Assembly (NCBI GenBank): GCA_014867205.1
Contig: WGUO01000018.1
Coordinates: 1-64,000 of the forward strand
Length of the DNA: 64,000 nt
Direction: 5' to 3'
DNA from: Muribaculaceae bacterium
GTDB lineage: Bacteria; Bacteroidota; Bacteroidia; Bacteroidales; Muribaculaceae
Of the stretch, positions 8,820 through 16,732 are shown piece by piece. The notes beneath the pieces were generated by a model, which saw only the letters and a program-made list of their open reading frames with translations, was not told the origin of the DNA and did no database searches. A program made the translations under genes and the position numbers. Numbering within the stretch: the stretch's first letter is position 1; every line of letters starts with the position of its first letter.

Positions 8820-9509
8820 TTAGTTCATGAACATACGCATGTTTCCCTTCTCATGGAGCGAGGCGAGGATGTCGAGCTGGGGGAAGAATGCATTCATGTC
8901 GCCGAGCGACATGGCTGCGGCCTCCTCGTAGAGTCGCTCTGTGCGGGCTGCGAGATCGAAGAGAATCTTCTGGGTGTCATAGTGCGAGACCCGCACGCAA
9001 CGCAGGGCGGCCGATAGCACCATGTTGATCACGCCATACTGATGGGCGCAGAACATCTCTTTCTCGTCGATGCCGGCGGCAGCATACGCCAGACCCTGGC
9101 CTACCGGATATGTGCCCGGCACGTCGCCTGAGTTTATCTCCTTGAGCCAGCGGCTGATTATGGACGACTCGAACAGGTGCGAGGAGAGTTCGGCGAGTTT
9201 CTTGCCCATGCGTTGCAGCATGAGCCGGGCCTCGGCATTCATCTTGAAGCCCAACAGCGCCCGGTCGGCCGCCGCGGCGTCGTCGTAGTTGCCGGCGAGA
9301 TAGGCACGATGTGCGTGTATTGCCGCCACGCCGTCGCTGAACGCCGCCTGTATGGCCTGCGACTCCGTGAACTCGCGCAATGTCTCGGCATCATGGACAA
9401 TCTTCTCGTAGGCGGCCGTCTCAAGGCCGTTGCTGAACGAGAATGTGCCCACCGGGAAGGTAGAGTCGGTAAACTGCAGCAGGTGCATGACTGACCTGAA
9501 CCGCGACAT
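8820..9509 (-). CDS. ureF: Urease accessory protein UreF
   Basis: The roughly 229-residue helical protein activates UreG and bridges it to UreD. The signature MHLLQFTDSTFPVG near the N-terminus matches the family's LP/FPVG motif. The frame is open far upstream, but that part overlaps ureE in another frame and is not UreF. Two ATGs are reasonable: 9509 (MSRFRS) and 9551 (MSTPTKP, overlapping the ureE stop). The first is preferred because it gives the usual N-terminal length and has GGA just upstream. Confidence 0.92.
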   Translation of the reverse strand: MSRFRSVMHLLQFTDSTFPVGTFSFSNGLETAAYEKIVHDAETLREFTESQAIQAAFSDGVAAIHAHRAYLAGNYDDAAAADRALLGFKMNAEARLMLQRMGKKLAELSSHLFESSIISRWLKEINSGDVPGTYPVGQGLAYAAAGIDEKEMFCAHQYGVINMVLSAALRCVRVSHYDTQKILFDLAARTERLYEEAAAMSLGDMNAFFPQLDILASLHEKGNMRMFMN

Positions 9510-9534
9510 ATTTCCGTCGGGTCGGGGTGTCGGT

Positions 9535-10179
9535 TTAGTGGGTGTGCTCATGTGCGATTCCGTTTTCGTCGAAATGGATATGGGGCAGGCCGTGGGTGTT
9601 GTCGTGGTCGTGGCCCGGATCGGCGTGTACGTGCGCATGGCTCTCGTGGCCCGCGCCGCCGAAAAGACGCCGGATCTCATGGGGCGCGAGATACGGGATG
9701 ATCTCCAGTCCCTTCTGGAACTCATATGTGATGCCCTCGAGATGATGTGTCTCCATGACCGACAGCATGACCTTGCGGTCGACAGTAAGCGGCACATAGA
9801 CCTTGGTGCCCTTGACGACTGCCGGCCAGTGCTGGTTGCCGATGGCATGGCCGAGCTCTACGGAACGGCGTATCATCGTGTCGGAATCCTCATGGACGAG
9901 CGCGCTCATGTCGATGACGAGCACCGGGCTGAGCTCGACACGCAGCACGGCAGCCTTGCCTGCCTCGGGGTCATATGCTATCACGTCTCCGTCGACGACC
10001 TGGGTATGGCGCTTGAGCGCGACGGGATATTCTTCGCCTTTAAGCCCTTTGCCTAAGAACCGGCTTTTCTGTGCTGTCCACTGGTCCAGTATCACGTAGT
10101 CGGTGTCAAGTCCCTCAAGTCTCGCGGCCCATTCCGGATCGCGATGGATATTTCCTAAGATTTCTGAATATACAGTCAT
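9535..10179 (-). CDS. ureE: Urease nickel chaperone UreE with His-rich tail
   Basis: The 214-residue cytoplasmic chaperone has an N-terminal peptide-binding domain, the metal-binding motif GHAIGNQHWP and a C-terminal tail with 12 His in roughly 37 residues, alternating with Asp and Glu. Such tails store several Ni2+ ions. The protein is longer than many UreE proteins because of this tail. The gene is separated from ureC by 189 bp that contain a hairpin, so its expression relative to ureABC may be set there. Confidence 0.95.
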   Translation of the reverse strand: MTVYSEILGNIHRDPEWAARLEGLDTDYVILDQWTAQKSRFLGKGLKGEEYPVALKRHTQVVDGDVIAYDPEAGKAAVLRVELSPVLVIDMSALVHEDSDTMIRRSVELGHAIGNQHWPAVVKGTKVYVPLTVDRKVMLSVMETHHLEGITYEFQKGLEIIPYLAPHEIRRLFGGAGHESHAHVHADPGHDHDNTHGLPHIHFDENGIAHEHTH

Positions 10180-10279
10180 AGTGGGTATGCTTTTCGTAGC
10201 GTTGGTGTTTTTCTTTTTCGTAACCTGGTGAAGGTGTATTATCGTAAAAACTGAGGAGAAGGGGGGAGTGGAAGATAAA

Positions 10280-10316
10280 GGAGCCGGGAATCGCGCCGAG
10301 CGTGGTTCCCGGCTCC
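10280..10316 (-). terminator. Hairpin between ureC and ureE
   Basis: A perfect 11-bp G+C-rich stem (10280-10290 with 10306-10316) and a 15-nt loop lies 52 bp past the ureC stop. On the minus strand it is followed by CTTTATCTTCC, a poor U tract. It could be a partial terminator or an mRNA-stabilising 3' end that lets structural subunits exceed accessory proteins. Confidence 0.6.
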
Positions 10317-10368
10317 AGTTGTCGGTATGGGCGGTCAGACGGATGGGTCCTCAGACCGCCCCCAAAAG

Positions 10369-12087
10369 TTATGAGAACCAGTAAAGTTGTCCTAAGGGGA
10401 GTTCGTTGGCCGGCGGCACGGATGCCTTGTAGCCATCCACAGTGACCTCAAACGTCTCGGGATTGACCTCGATAGTCGGTGTGGCGGTGTTGAGCACCAT
10501 GTCTTTCTTGGAGATCTGGCGGCAGCGGTGCACGGGGTATACGATGCTCTGGAGGTTGAGTTTCTCCTTGATGCCGTCGTCGAATGCAGCCTGCGAAACG
10601 AACGACATGCGGGTATGCGGGAGTGAGGATCCATACATGCCGTACATCGGACGCATGATCTTAGGCTGCGGCGTGGTGAGCGATGAGTTGGGGTCGCCCA
10701 TGTTGGCGTAGTTGATGAATCCACCCTTGATGACCATCTTGGGCTTTGTCCCGAAGAATTCAGGTTCCCAGAGAACAAGGTCGGCCATCTTGCCGACGGC
10801 TATAGAGCCGAGCACATCGGAGATACCATAGCAGATTGCGGGATTGAGTGTGATCTGAGCCAGATAGCGGAGCACGCGGAAGTTGTCGTTGGAGTCGGAG
10901 TCCTCGGGAAGTTTGCCGCGGACAGACTTCATGTAGGAGGCCATCTGGAACGTTCGCATGAAAGACTCACCGACCCGGCCCATGGCCTGGGAGTCAGACG
11001 ACACCATCGAGATGATTCCGAGGTCATGGAAGACGTTCTCGGCGGCCTGGGTCTCTGGGCGCACGCGACTCTCTGCGAATGCCACGTCAGACGGGATGTT
11101 CGGGTTCAGGTTATGGCAGACCATGATCATGTCGAAGAGCTCGGCCTGCGAGTTGACGCCGAACGGAAGGGTGGGGTTGGTCGAAGATGGTAGCACATTG
11201 TTGAGCGATACTACCTTCAGCAAGTCGGGGGCATGGCCGCCGCCGGCGCCCTCGGTGTGGTATGTGTGTATGGTGCGTCCGTCGATTGCGGCGATGGTGT
11301 CCTCCACATATCCGCACTCGTTCAGGGTGTCGGTATGTATGGCGACCTGAACATCCATCTTGTCGGAGACCTCCAGGCAGGCGCGTATGGCAGCCGGGGT
11401 TGTGCCCCAGTCCTCATGGATCTTGAAACCGCAGGCGCCGGCCACAATCTGTTCCTCAAGCGGGCCATGCACGGAGCAGTTGCCCTTGCCGAGCAGGCCG
11501 ACATTGATGGGGAGTCCGTCGAGACTCTGCAGCATGCGTGCCAGATTCCAGGGTCCGGATGTGATGGTGGTTCCGTTGGAGCCGTCGGTGGGGCCGATGC
11601 CGCCGCCAATCAGGGTTGTGATGCCGTTGGCGAGGCAGTTGTATGCCTGCTGCGGAGAGACCATATGAACATGGCCGTCTATTCCGGCAGCCGTCAGTAT
11701 GCAGTGCTCGCCTGAGATGGCGTCGGTCGAGGGTCCTGTCACGATTGTCGGAGTGACACCCTTCATCACGTTGGGGTTACCGGCCTTGCCGATACCCGAT
11801 ATCTTGCCATCCTTGATGCCGACATCGGCCTTAATTACACCGAGCAGCGGGTCGAGGATAGTGACGTTGGTTATGACGAGGTCTACGCTGCCGCCGTCGG
11901 ATGTGCACTCGTTGTCGAGGCCCATGCCGTCGCGCAGGGTCTTGCCGCCGCCGTAAACGGCCTCGTCGCCATAGACGCGGAGGTCCTTTTCTATCTCAAC
12001 ATAAAGGTCGGTGTTGGCCAGACGGATCTTGTCACCAACGGTTGGTCCGAACAGCATGTTGTTGTCTTGTCTTGATATTGTAGCCAT
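10369..12087 (-). CDS. ureC: Urease catalytic alpha subunit UreC
   Basis: The 572-residue protein hydrolyses urea to ammonia and carbamate at a binuclear nickel centre. All expected residues are visible: H139 and H141 (GHVHMV), the carbamylated lysine K222 and H224 (GFKIHEDWG), H251, H277 (HTYHTEG), the catalytic H325 (MVCHNL) and the nickel ligand D365 (SSDSQAMG). The numbering is offset by five from the Klebsiella enzyme throughout, which indicates an intact protein. It is full length and follows ureB by 74 bp. Confidence 0.98.
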   Translation of the reverse strand: MATISRQDNNMLFGPTVGDKIRLANTDLYVEIEKDLRVYGDEAVYGGGKTLRDGMGLDNECTSDGGSVDLVITNVTILDPLLGVIKADVGIKDGKISGIGKAGNPNVMKGVTPTIVTGPSTDAISGEHCILTAAGIDGHVHMVSPQQAYNCLANGITTLIGGGIGPTDGSNGTTITSGPWNLARMLQSLDGLPINVGLLGKGNCSVHGPLEEQIVAGACGFKIHEDWGTTPAAIRACLEVSDKMDVQVAIHTDTLNECGYVEDTIAAIDGRTIHTYHTEGAGGGHAPDLLKVVSLNNVLPSSTNPTLPFGVNSQAELFDMIMVCHNLNPNIPSDVAFAESRVRPETQAAENVFHDLGIISMVSSDSQAMGRVGESFMRTFQMASYMKSVRGKLPEDSDSNDNFRVLRYLAQITLNPAICYGISDVLGSIAVGKMADLVLWEPEFFGTKPKMVIKGGFINYANMGDPNSSLTTPQPKIMRPMYGMYGSSLPHTRMSFVSQAAFDDGIKEKLNLQSIVYPVHRCRQISKKDMVLNTATPTIEVNPETFEVTVDGYKASVPPANELPLGQLYWFS

Positions 12088-12161
12088 AGGGATAATTCTT
12101 AAGTAGCTGTTAAGCTTGATCTACATTATGGTAACTGAAAAGATATAGCCTTGTCAGCCAC

Positions 12162-12713
12162 TTATTTTTTAATTTCTGTCTGAGTGTACTCAGCATCGGC
12201 CTCCTCTTCTGGCACTGACTTGTAGCCATACTCTCTCATGCGGCGGAGGGCCTCCAGTTTTTTGGGATAGTAGTTGGGGAAGTCCTCGAGTCCGGCATAT
12301 CCGTTTACCAGGTCGTCGAAGCCTATGATGCGGCGCTTCCCTGAGAAAGCCACGAGCTCGACCTCCTTCTCGTCGCCCGGCTCGAAGCGGATCGCTGTTG
12401 TGGCGGGGATATTGAGATGATAGCCGAAAGCCTTCTCCCTGTCGAACTCAAGATATCGGTTCACCTCGAAGAAGTGGTAGTGTGAGCCGATCTGGATAGG
12501 ACGGTCGCCTGTGTTGCGCACCTTGAGCTTTACTGTGCGGCGGTCGGCGTTGTATTCAATAGGTTCGGAGGCGAGGATTACGCCCCCCACGGGCACGTAA
12601 GTGTCGGGCTTGAATCCCGGAGTATTGGGGTAGGCAATAGGTGGATTCCCGGGAAAAATGCCGTCGGGCTGCGAGTATGTAGCTGCGGCGCTGTTGTTGG
12701 TTGTGTCAGCCAT
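12162..12713 (-). CDS. ureB: Urease beta subunit UreB
   Basis: The 183-residue structural subunit contains the UreB core (GGVILASEPIEYN, GDRPIQIGSHYHFFEVN, FDREKAFGYHLNIPA, FEPGDEKEVELV). It is longer than the roughly 105-residue Klebsiella subunit because of an N-terminal extension of about 40 residues rich in Asn, Thr and Pro and a C-terminal extension of about 35 charged residues. It starts 20 bp after ureA and is a separate gene, not a UreAB fusion. Confidence 0.96.
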   Translation of the reverse strand: MADTTNNSAAATYSQPDGIFPGNPPIAYPNTPGFKPDTYVPVGGVILASEPIEYNADRRTVKLKVRNTGDRPIQIGSHYHFFEVNRYLEFDREKAFGYHLNIPATTAIRFEPGDEKEVELVAFSGKRRIIGFDDLVNGYAGLEDFPNYYPKKLEALRRMREYGYKSVPEEEADAEYTQTEIKK

Positions 12714-12733
12714 AGTATTCTGCTTTACTGGGT

Positions 12734-13036
12734 TTACTTAATGGGTTGATGGATGCTGACCAGACGCGAGCCATCGGTGAATACGGCCTCGACCTGAAGC
12801 AGGGTGATCATGTCGGCGACTCCCTCCATAACCTGGTCTTTGGTAAGCACCTGTGCTGCCTGGTGCATGACTTCCTCTACGGTCTTTCCCTCGCGAGCCA
12901 TCTCGAGGGCAGCGCTGGTGATGTAGGCGACAGCCTCCGGATAGTTAAGTTTCAGGCCCTTGTTAAGGCGGCGCTCTGCGATCATGCCCATGCTCAATAG
13001 TATGAGCTTGTCTTTCTCTTTGGGTGTTAAGTGCAT
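12734..13036 (-). CDS. ureA: Urease gamma subunit UreA
   Basis: The 100-residue protein matches UreA over its whole length, starting MHLTPKEKDKLILLS and including RRLNKGLKLNYPEAVAYI. The ATG at 13036 gives the standard length; an upstream TTG in frame would add nine residues and is rejected. As the first gene of the operon it follows a leader of about 260 bp holding a terminator-like hairpin and repeated ATGAA elements. Confidence 0.97.
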   Translation of the reverse strand: MHLTPKEKDKLILLSMGMIAERRLNKGLKLNYPEAVAYITSAALEMAREGKTVEEVMHQAAQVLTKDQVMEGVADMITLLQVEAVFTDGSRLVSIHQPIK

Positions 13037-13144
13037 AGTGTTAATTGTTAAGGTGGTTGGCAATCATCGTGGACTTGCTCTGAGAGGCAGTCCGCGCCGC
13101 CCTGCCGCAGGCGGGCGCTTTAGTGGTATCTGTAACAAAAACAA

Positions 13145-13174
13145 ACGATACCGCCTCGGGGTTTACGGTATCGT
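13145..13174 (-). terminator. Terminator or attenuator upstream of ureA
   Basis: A perfect 9-bp stem (13145-13153 with 13166-13174) and 12-nt loop is followed on the minus strand by TTTGTTTTTG, as in intrinsic terminators. It lies between the small membrane protein gene and ureA, 109 bp before the ureA start. It either ends the upstream transcript or attenuates the urease operon. Confidence 0.65.
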
Positions 13175-13294
13175 CAAATAATTTTGGCTCTTTTCAGGAA
13201 GGCACCTTAATGAAGGCTTCCAATGAAGTAGCCCAAATGAATGAGTCCTGATGAATCTATATGAAAGAGTCTTAATAATGAGTGATGATAATAT

Positions 13295-13528
13295 TTATTT
13301 AATGTTATTTCTGTGCGTGCGGGGGTCGCCGGCCTTGACAAGCTCGCGGAACACACTGGGGTCGGTTATCACATCATCGCGGCTGTCGAGGTCATGGCGC
13401 AGGTCGTCGATATCATCCTCGGCAGAGTCGAAACTGCCCGAAGTCAGATGGCTGATGCCTAATAGCAGCAGAATCATTACGCAGAGGATCACGATTACGA
13501 GGACGGCTTTGAGTATTGTAATTGTCAT
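13295..13528 (-). CDS. Small single-span membrane protein
   Basis: The 77-residue protein starts MTITILKAVLVIVILCVMIL, one membrane segment, followed by a charged cytoplasmic or periplasmic tail with many Asp and Arg. Similar N-termini occur in small uncharacterised Bacteroidetes membrane proteins, as I recall. The start codon is preceded two bases away by a tandem 19-bp repeat. A terminator-like hairpin follows at 13145-13174. No function can be given; it lies directly upstream of urease on the same strand. Confidence 0.55.
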   Translation of the reverse strand: MTITILKAVLVIVILCVMILLLLGISHLTSGSFDSAEDDIDDLRHDLDSRDDVITDPSVFRELVKAGDPRTHRNNIK

Positions 13529-13893
13529 TGGTCGGAATTTACTGATTAAGTCGGAATTTGCTGATTAATAAGTGTTATTAATTCATGCTTCATGTATCTT
13601 ATCAACGTCCCAACTCGCCAAAAGGTTCTGGCAATGGGCAGTCTTCAGTCAGCAATGCAGTTAGAAATCAGTAATCAGGAGTCAATAGGGTGTTGAGTGC
13701 CGAGGGGGTCTGCCCTTGGTTCTTTTTACAGCAATCCTAAATCCTAAACAACTGTAATCCTGACCCTCCCCCCTAAACTTTATCTATTTTTACATGCTTG
13801 CCGAACTTAAGGTCAAATAAAATGTTAATAAGGTAAAATAAATCAAAACTCACAAAACAAAATATCGAAAAACAAACCTAAAACAAAAGAGTT
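13529..13893. other. 365-bp intergenic region between divergent genes
   Basis: No gene is seen here. It holds the tandem 19-bp repeat next to the small membrane protein, a short run of AATCCTA units near 13734-13750, and an A/T-rich leader in front of the LRR gene (from about 13780). It must carry both divergent promoters, but no full TTTG/TAnnTTTG pair was identified. Confidence 0.6.
13531..13568. repeat. Tandem 19-bp direct repeat
   Basis: Two adjacent 19-bp copies (13531-13549 and 13550-13568) differ at one position. They end two bases upstream of the ATG of the minus-strand small membrane protein, so they form its translation-initiation region. Confidence 0.8.
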
Positions 13894-14964
13894 ATGAAAA
13901 GAACAGTATTAGTAATGTCAGCAATTCTGGCAGTCGCTTCGTGCGGCTTCGCACAGAGTTTAAATAAAAATGAGGCCAAGGCCCTGCAGTCGTTCATGAC
14001 GCAGACTGCAGTCAATGGCAATACCAACGGGAATGTCCTTGGTCTCCAGGCTAATAATATCGCCATGCTGCCGGGCGTCAAGGTCGAGAACGGACATGTC
14101 ACCGAGATAGACTGGCGAGGCAAGAAACTGGCCGGCGACCTCAACCTCAAGAATTTCCCCGCGTTGCAGAAAGTCGATGTGTCGGGCAATAAGATCACGT
14201 CTCTTACCCTGGCCAACAATCCTGTGCTGTTCGAGGTGAATGCGTCGAAAAACAGCATCTCGACACTCGACATCACCAACTGCCCACAGGTGCAGACCCT
14301 GCGCATCAACCGTAACCGTCTGGCGGAGATGGACCTCGGGCAGGTTCCCCTGCTCAAACGCCTCAATATCGCCGGCAACCAGTTCGAGGCGCTCGACGTA
14401 ACCAACGCCGTCAACCTCGAGAGTCTCAACTGCATGAGCAACCGTCTGGAGAACCTCAACGTGGCCGGATGCCAGTCGCTCAAGAACCTTTATGCCGGCT
14501 ATAATGACCTCACCGGCCTTGAACTTCAGGGGTGTATCAACCTGCAGAACCTCAACCTCAACGGCAACAAGATCATGAAGCTCTACATCCAGGATCTTCC
14601 TGCCCTTACGGCTCTGCTCTGCAGCGACAACCACATGACCGCCCTCGTGCTCAACAACTGCAAGAGCATCAATGAGGTGTGGGCTCCCTACAATGACCTT
14701 ACCCAGTTCCAGGTAGGCAATGCGCAACAGCTTGCGTTTGTCAACGTCGAATGGAATGACCTGACAACACTCGACCTCTCCAACCTCAATTTCCTCCAGC
14801 GCATCAATGCCGCCAACAACCAGCTCATCACTCTCGACGTCACCAATGACCCGATGCTGACGACAATCAACGTCACCAACAACGACATGCTCAACGATCT
14901 GCGCACCGAGATGTGCCCGATGCTGCGCAACGTGATCGGTTACGATCAGTGGGAGATGTTCTGA
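13894..14964 (+). CDS. Secreted leucine-rich repeat protein
   Basis: The 356-residue protein has a signal peptide (about residues 1-22, ending ASCGFAQS) and then a run of roughly 21-residue leucine-rich repeats of the Bacteroidetes type (pattern LxxLxVxxNxLxxLDxxx), covering nearly the whole mature chain. Such solenoids usually bind proteins or glycans at the cell surface or in the periplasm. No enzyme domain or sorting signal is visible. The Cys in the leader (ASC) might act as a lipobox, which would make it a lipoprotein; this is uncertain. It is monocistronic, ending at a strong terminator. Confidence 0.85.
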   Translation: MKRTVLVMSAILAVASCGFAQSLNKNEAKALQSFMTQTAVNGNTNGNVLGLQANNIAMLPGVKVENGHVTEIDWRGKKLAGDLNLKNFPALQKVDVSGNKITSLTLANNPVLFEVNASKNSISTLDITNCPQVQTLRINRNRLAEMDLGQVPLLKRLNIAGNQFEALDVTNAVNLESLNCMSNRLENLNVAGCQSLKNLYAGYNDLTGLELQGCINLQNLNLNGNKIMKLYIQDLPALTALLCSDNHMTALVLNNCKSINEVWAPYNDLTQFQVGNAQQLAFVNVEWNDLTTLDLSNLNFLQRINAANNQLITLDVTNDPMLTTINVTNNDMLNDLRTEMCPMLRNVIGYDQWEMF

Positions 14965-15005
14965 TAACGGGTCATATTCTGATAGCCCCGACAATAGAAA
15001 TAATG

Positions 15006-15038
15006 AATGTCACCGGAATTGGTCCGGTGACATTTTTT
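15006..15038 (+). terminator. Terminator of the LRR gene
   Basis: A perfect 12-bp stem (15006-15017 with 15023-15034) and 5-nt loop is followed by a T run, a textbook intrinsic terminator about 40 bp after the stop codon. Confidence 0.9.
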
Positions 15039-15048
15039 GTTTGCAAAT

Positions 15049-15080
15049 TTTGCATAAACCGTTTATATTAATTAATTTTG
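15049..15080 (+). promoter_or_regulatory. Bacteroidetes-type promoter of the kinase operon
   Basis: TTTG (15049-15052), a 20-bp spacer and TAATTTTG (15073-15080) match the Bacteroidetes sigma-ABfr consensus exactly. It lies about 90 bp upstream of the ATG at 15168 and just after the LRR terminator. Confidence 0.75.
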
Positions 15081-15167
15081 TGAGAATAATGGGACACCAT
15101 GCGTCGGCCGTTGTGAAGCCGGCTATGCGAGGTGTCATATCCTGCATGTGATTGCATAATAAAGAAT

Positions 15168-16019
15168 ATGATATACAAACTGATAGCGGATGCCGGCTCT
15201 ACGCGCATCGACTGGGCTCTGACCGACAGCCGGGGTGTCGAGGTGCAGCGTCTGGCTACTGACGGTCTCAACGCGCTGCTTGCCACACCGGCAGAGATTA
15301 CGCGTGTCCTGTCAGGCGTCAGAAGCAGGCTTCCAGAGGATGCAGAGGTTGCCGCGGTGCATTATTATGGTGCCGGCTGTGCCACCGAGTCGATATGCGC
15401 CTCGATGGCGCGGCAGATCGCTGAGGCTTTCGGCTGCGGCGACGTGTCGGTGTCGTCCGATCTGCTGGCTGCCGCCCGCGGGCTGCTCGGGCATGAGCGC
15501 GGCATAGCCTGCATACTCGGCACCGGGAGCAACTCCTGCCTCTACGACGGCGAGAGAATTGAGGCGAATGTACCGTCGCTCGGCTTCATCCTCGGTGACG
15601 AGGGGAGCGGCGCCGCTCTCGGCAAGCGCCTCGTGGCCGATGCGTTCAAGGGACAGTTACCGACGTTGATACGCGAGAAGTTTCTTGAGGAATTCGGTCT
15701 GACGCTTGGTGACATACTGCAACGCGTGTACCGCGATCCGCAGCCAAGCAAGTTCCTGGCCTCTCTGGTGCCTTTCCTGCACGCACACTTGTGGAACCCG
15801 TATGTTCACTCGCTGGTGCGCAGGGAGTTCGAGAGTTTCATGACGCGCAATGTGTCGGCCTACGACGGCTCGCGCCGTCTGCCGGTCAGCTTCACCGGGG
15901 GCATCGCCTTCCATTTCGCCGACCAGTTGCGCGAGGCTGCTCATTCGCTTGGCTTCAGGGTCGGGGAGATCACAAGCCAGCCCCTCGACGGGCTGGTCAG
16001 CTATCATTCAATTATCTGA
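15168..16019 (+). CDS. BadF/BadG-type N-acetylglucosamine kinase-like ATPase
   Basis: The 283-residue protein belongs to the ASKHA fold. The phosphate-1 loop is ADAGSTRIDW near the N-terminus, phosphate 2 is ILGTGSNSCLYDG, and a GDEGSGAALGKRL segment follows, as in GlcNAc kinases. It probably phosphorylates an amino sugar with ATP in the cytoplasm. The ATG at 15168 is chosen because the family begins with MIYKLIADAG; a GTG 36 bp upstream adds unrelated residues. It heads a run of plus-strand genes with very short gaps. Confidence 0.85.
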   Translation: MIYKLIADAGSTRIDWALTDSRGVEVQRLATDGLNALLATPAEITRVLSGVRSRLPEDAEVAAVHYYGAGCATESICASMARQIAEAFGCGDVSVSSDLLAAARGLLGHERGIACILGTGSNSCLYDGERIEANVPSLGFILGDEGSGAALGKRLVADAFKGQLPTLIREKFLEEFGLTLGDILQRVYRDPQPSKFLASLVPFLHAHLWNPYVHSLVRREFESFMTRNVSAYDGSRRLPVSFTGGIAFHFADQLREAAHSLGFRVGEITSQPLDGLVSYHSII

Positions 16020-16023
16020 CGAT

Positions 16024-16719
16024 ATGGATAAGAAACTGATACCATACACATGTTTTTGCCGCCTGCGCTCCGTCACACTTGCCGCCGCGCTGGGACTCGC
16101 CGTCATGGCGCCGGTCACTCTGGCGTTCGCCGATGAATACTGGGATCAGAAGACAAGCCTGTATGAGATTCTGCCGATTGATGGCGACGACATAGTGTTT
16201 CTCGGTAACTCGATAACTGACGGAGGCGAGTTTCACGAGCTTTTCGATAACCCTCAGATCAAGAACCGGGGCATCCGCTCGGATGTGATTACCGGTGTCG
16301 AGAAGCGCCTCGGGCAGGTGACCGGCGGCCAACCGGCAAAGATATTCCTGCTGATTGGCATCAATGATGTCTCGCATGGCCATTCAGTCGACGAGCTTGC
16401 GCGTCGCTACGAGCGGCTCGTGAGGCGCATCCGGGAACAGTCGCCCGGCACGCGACTGTATGTGCAGTCGGTCATGCCGGTCAACAACAGTTTCAGACGT
16501 TACTGTAACCTGACCGGCAAGGAGAAGACCATCCGGAAATTCAACGAGCGCATCCGCGCCATAGCCGATGCCAACGGTGCTGTCTACGTAGACCTGTGGC
16601 CTTTTCTTGCCGATGCCGACGGCAATCTGAAGCGAGAGTATACCAACGACGGTCTGCATCTCAACGGGCGCGGCTATCGTGTATGGACCGACGGGATCCG
16701 TCAGCTGGTCCGGGAGTAA
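16024..16719 (+). CDS. Secreted GDSL/SGNH-family esterase or lipase
   Basis: The 231-residue protein has a long signal peptide (to about residue 37, ending LAFA) and the SGNH blocks: FLGNSITDGGEF with the nucleophile Ser, the GINDVSHG block, and DGLHLNGRGY with the Asp-His pair. It would act in the periplasm, perhaps removing acyl or acetyl groups from sugars or lipids. It starts 4 bp after the kinase; linkage with an amino-sugar kinase hints at carbohydrate deacylation, which is inference. Confidence 0.88.
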   Translation: MDKKLIPYTCFCRLRSVTLAAALGLAVMAPVTLAFADEYWDQKTSLYEILPIDGDDIVFLGNSITDGGEFHELFDNPQIKNRGIRSDVITGVEKRLGQVTGGQPAKIFLLIGINDVSHGHSVDELARRYERLVRRIREQSPGTRLYVQSVMPVNNSFRRYCNLTGKEKTIRKFNERIRAIADANGAVYVDLWPFLADADGNLKREYTNDGLHLNGRGYRVWTDGIRQLVRE

Positions 16720-16732
16720 ATGAAAGAAAGTT

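Noticed and set aside
9510..9848. Long N-terminal extension of the UreF frame
   Set aside because: It overlaps ureE in another frame, is Ser/Arg/Thr-rich and has no UreF similarity.
12162..13036. UreA-UreB fusion
   Set aside because: Separate start and stop codons with a 20-bp gap are present.
13960..14994. 344-codon open frame on the minus strand
   Set aside because: It is the antisense of the LRR gene; its own repeats (VDxE, LEV) are the mirror of the LRR pattern.
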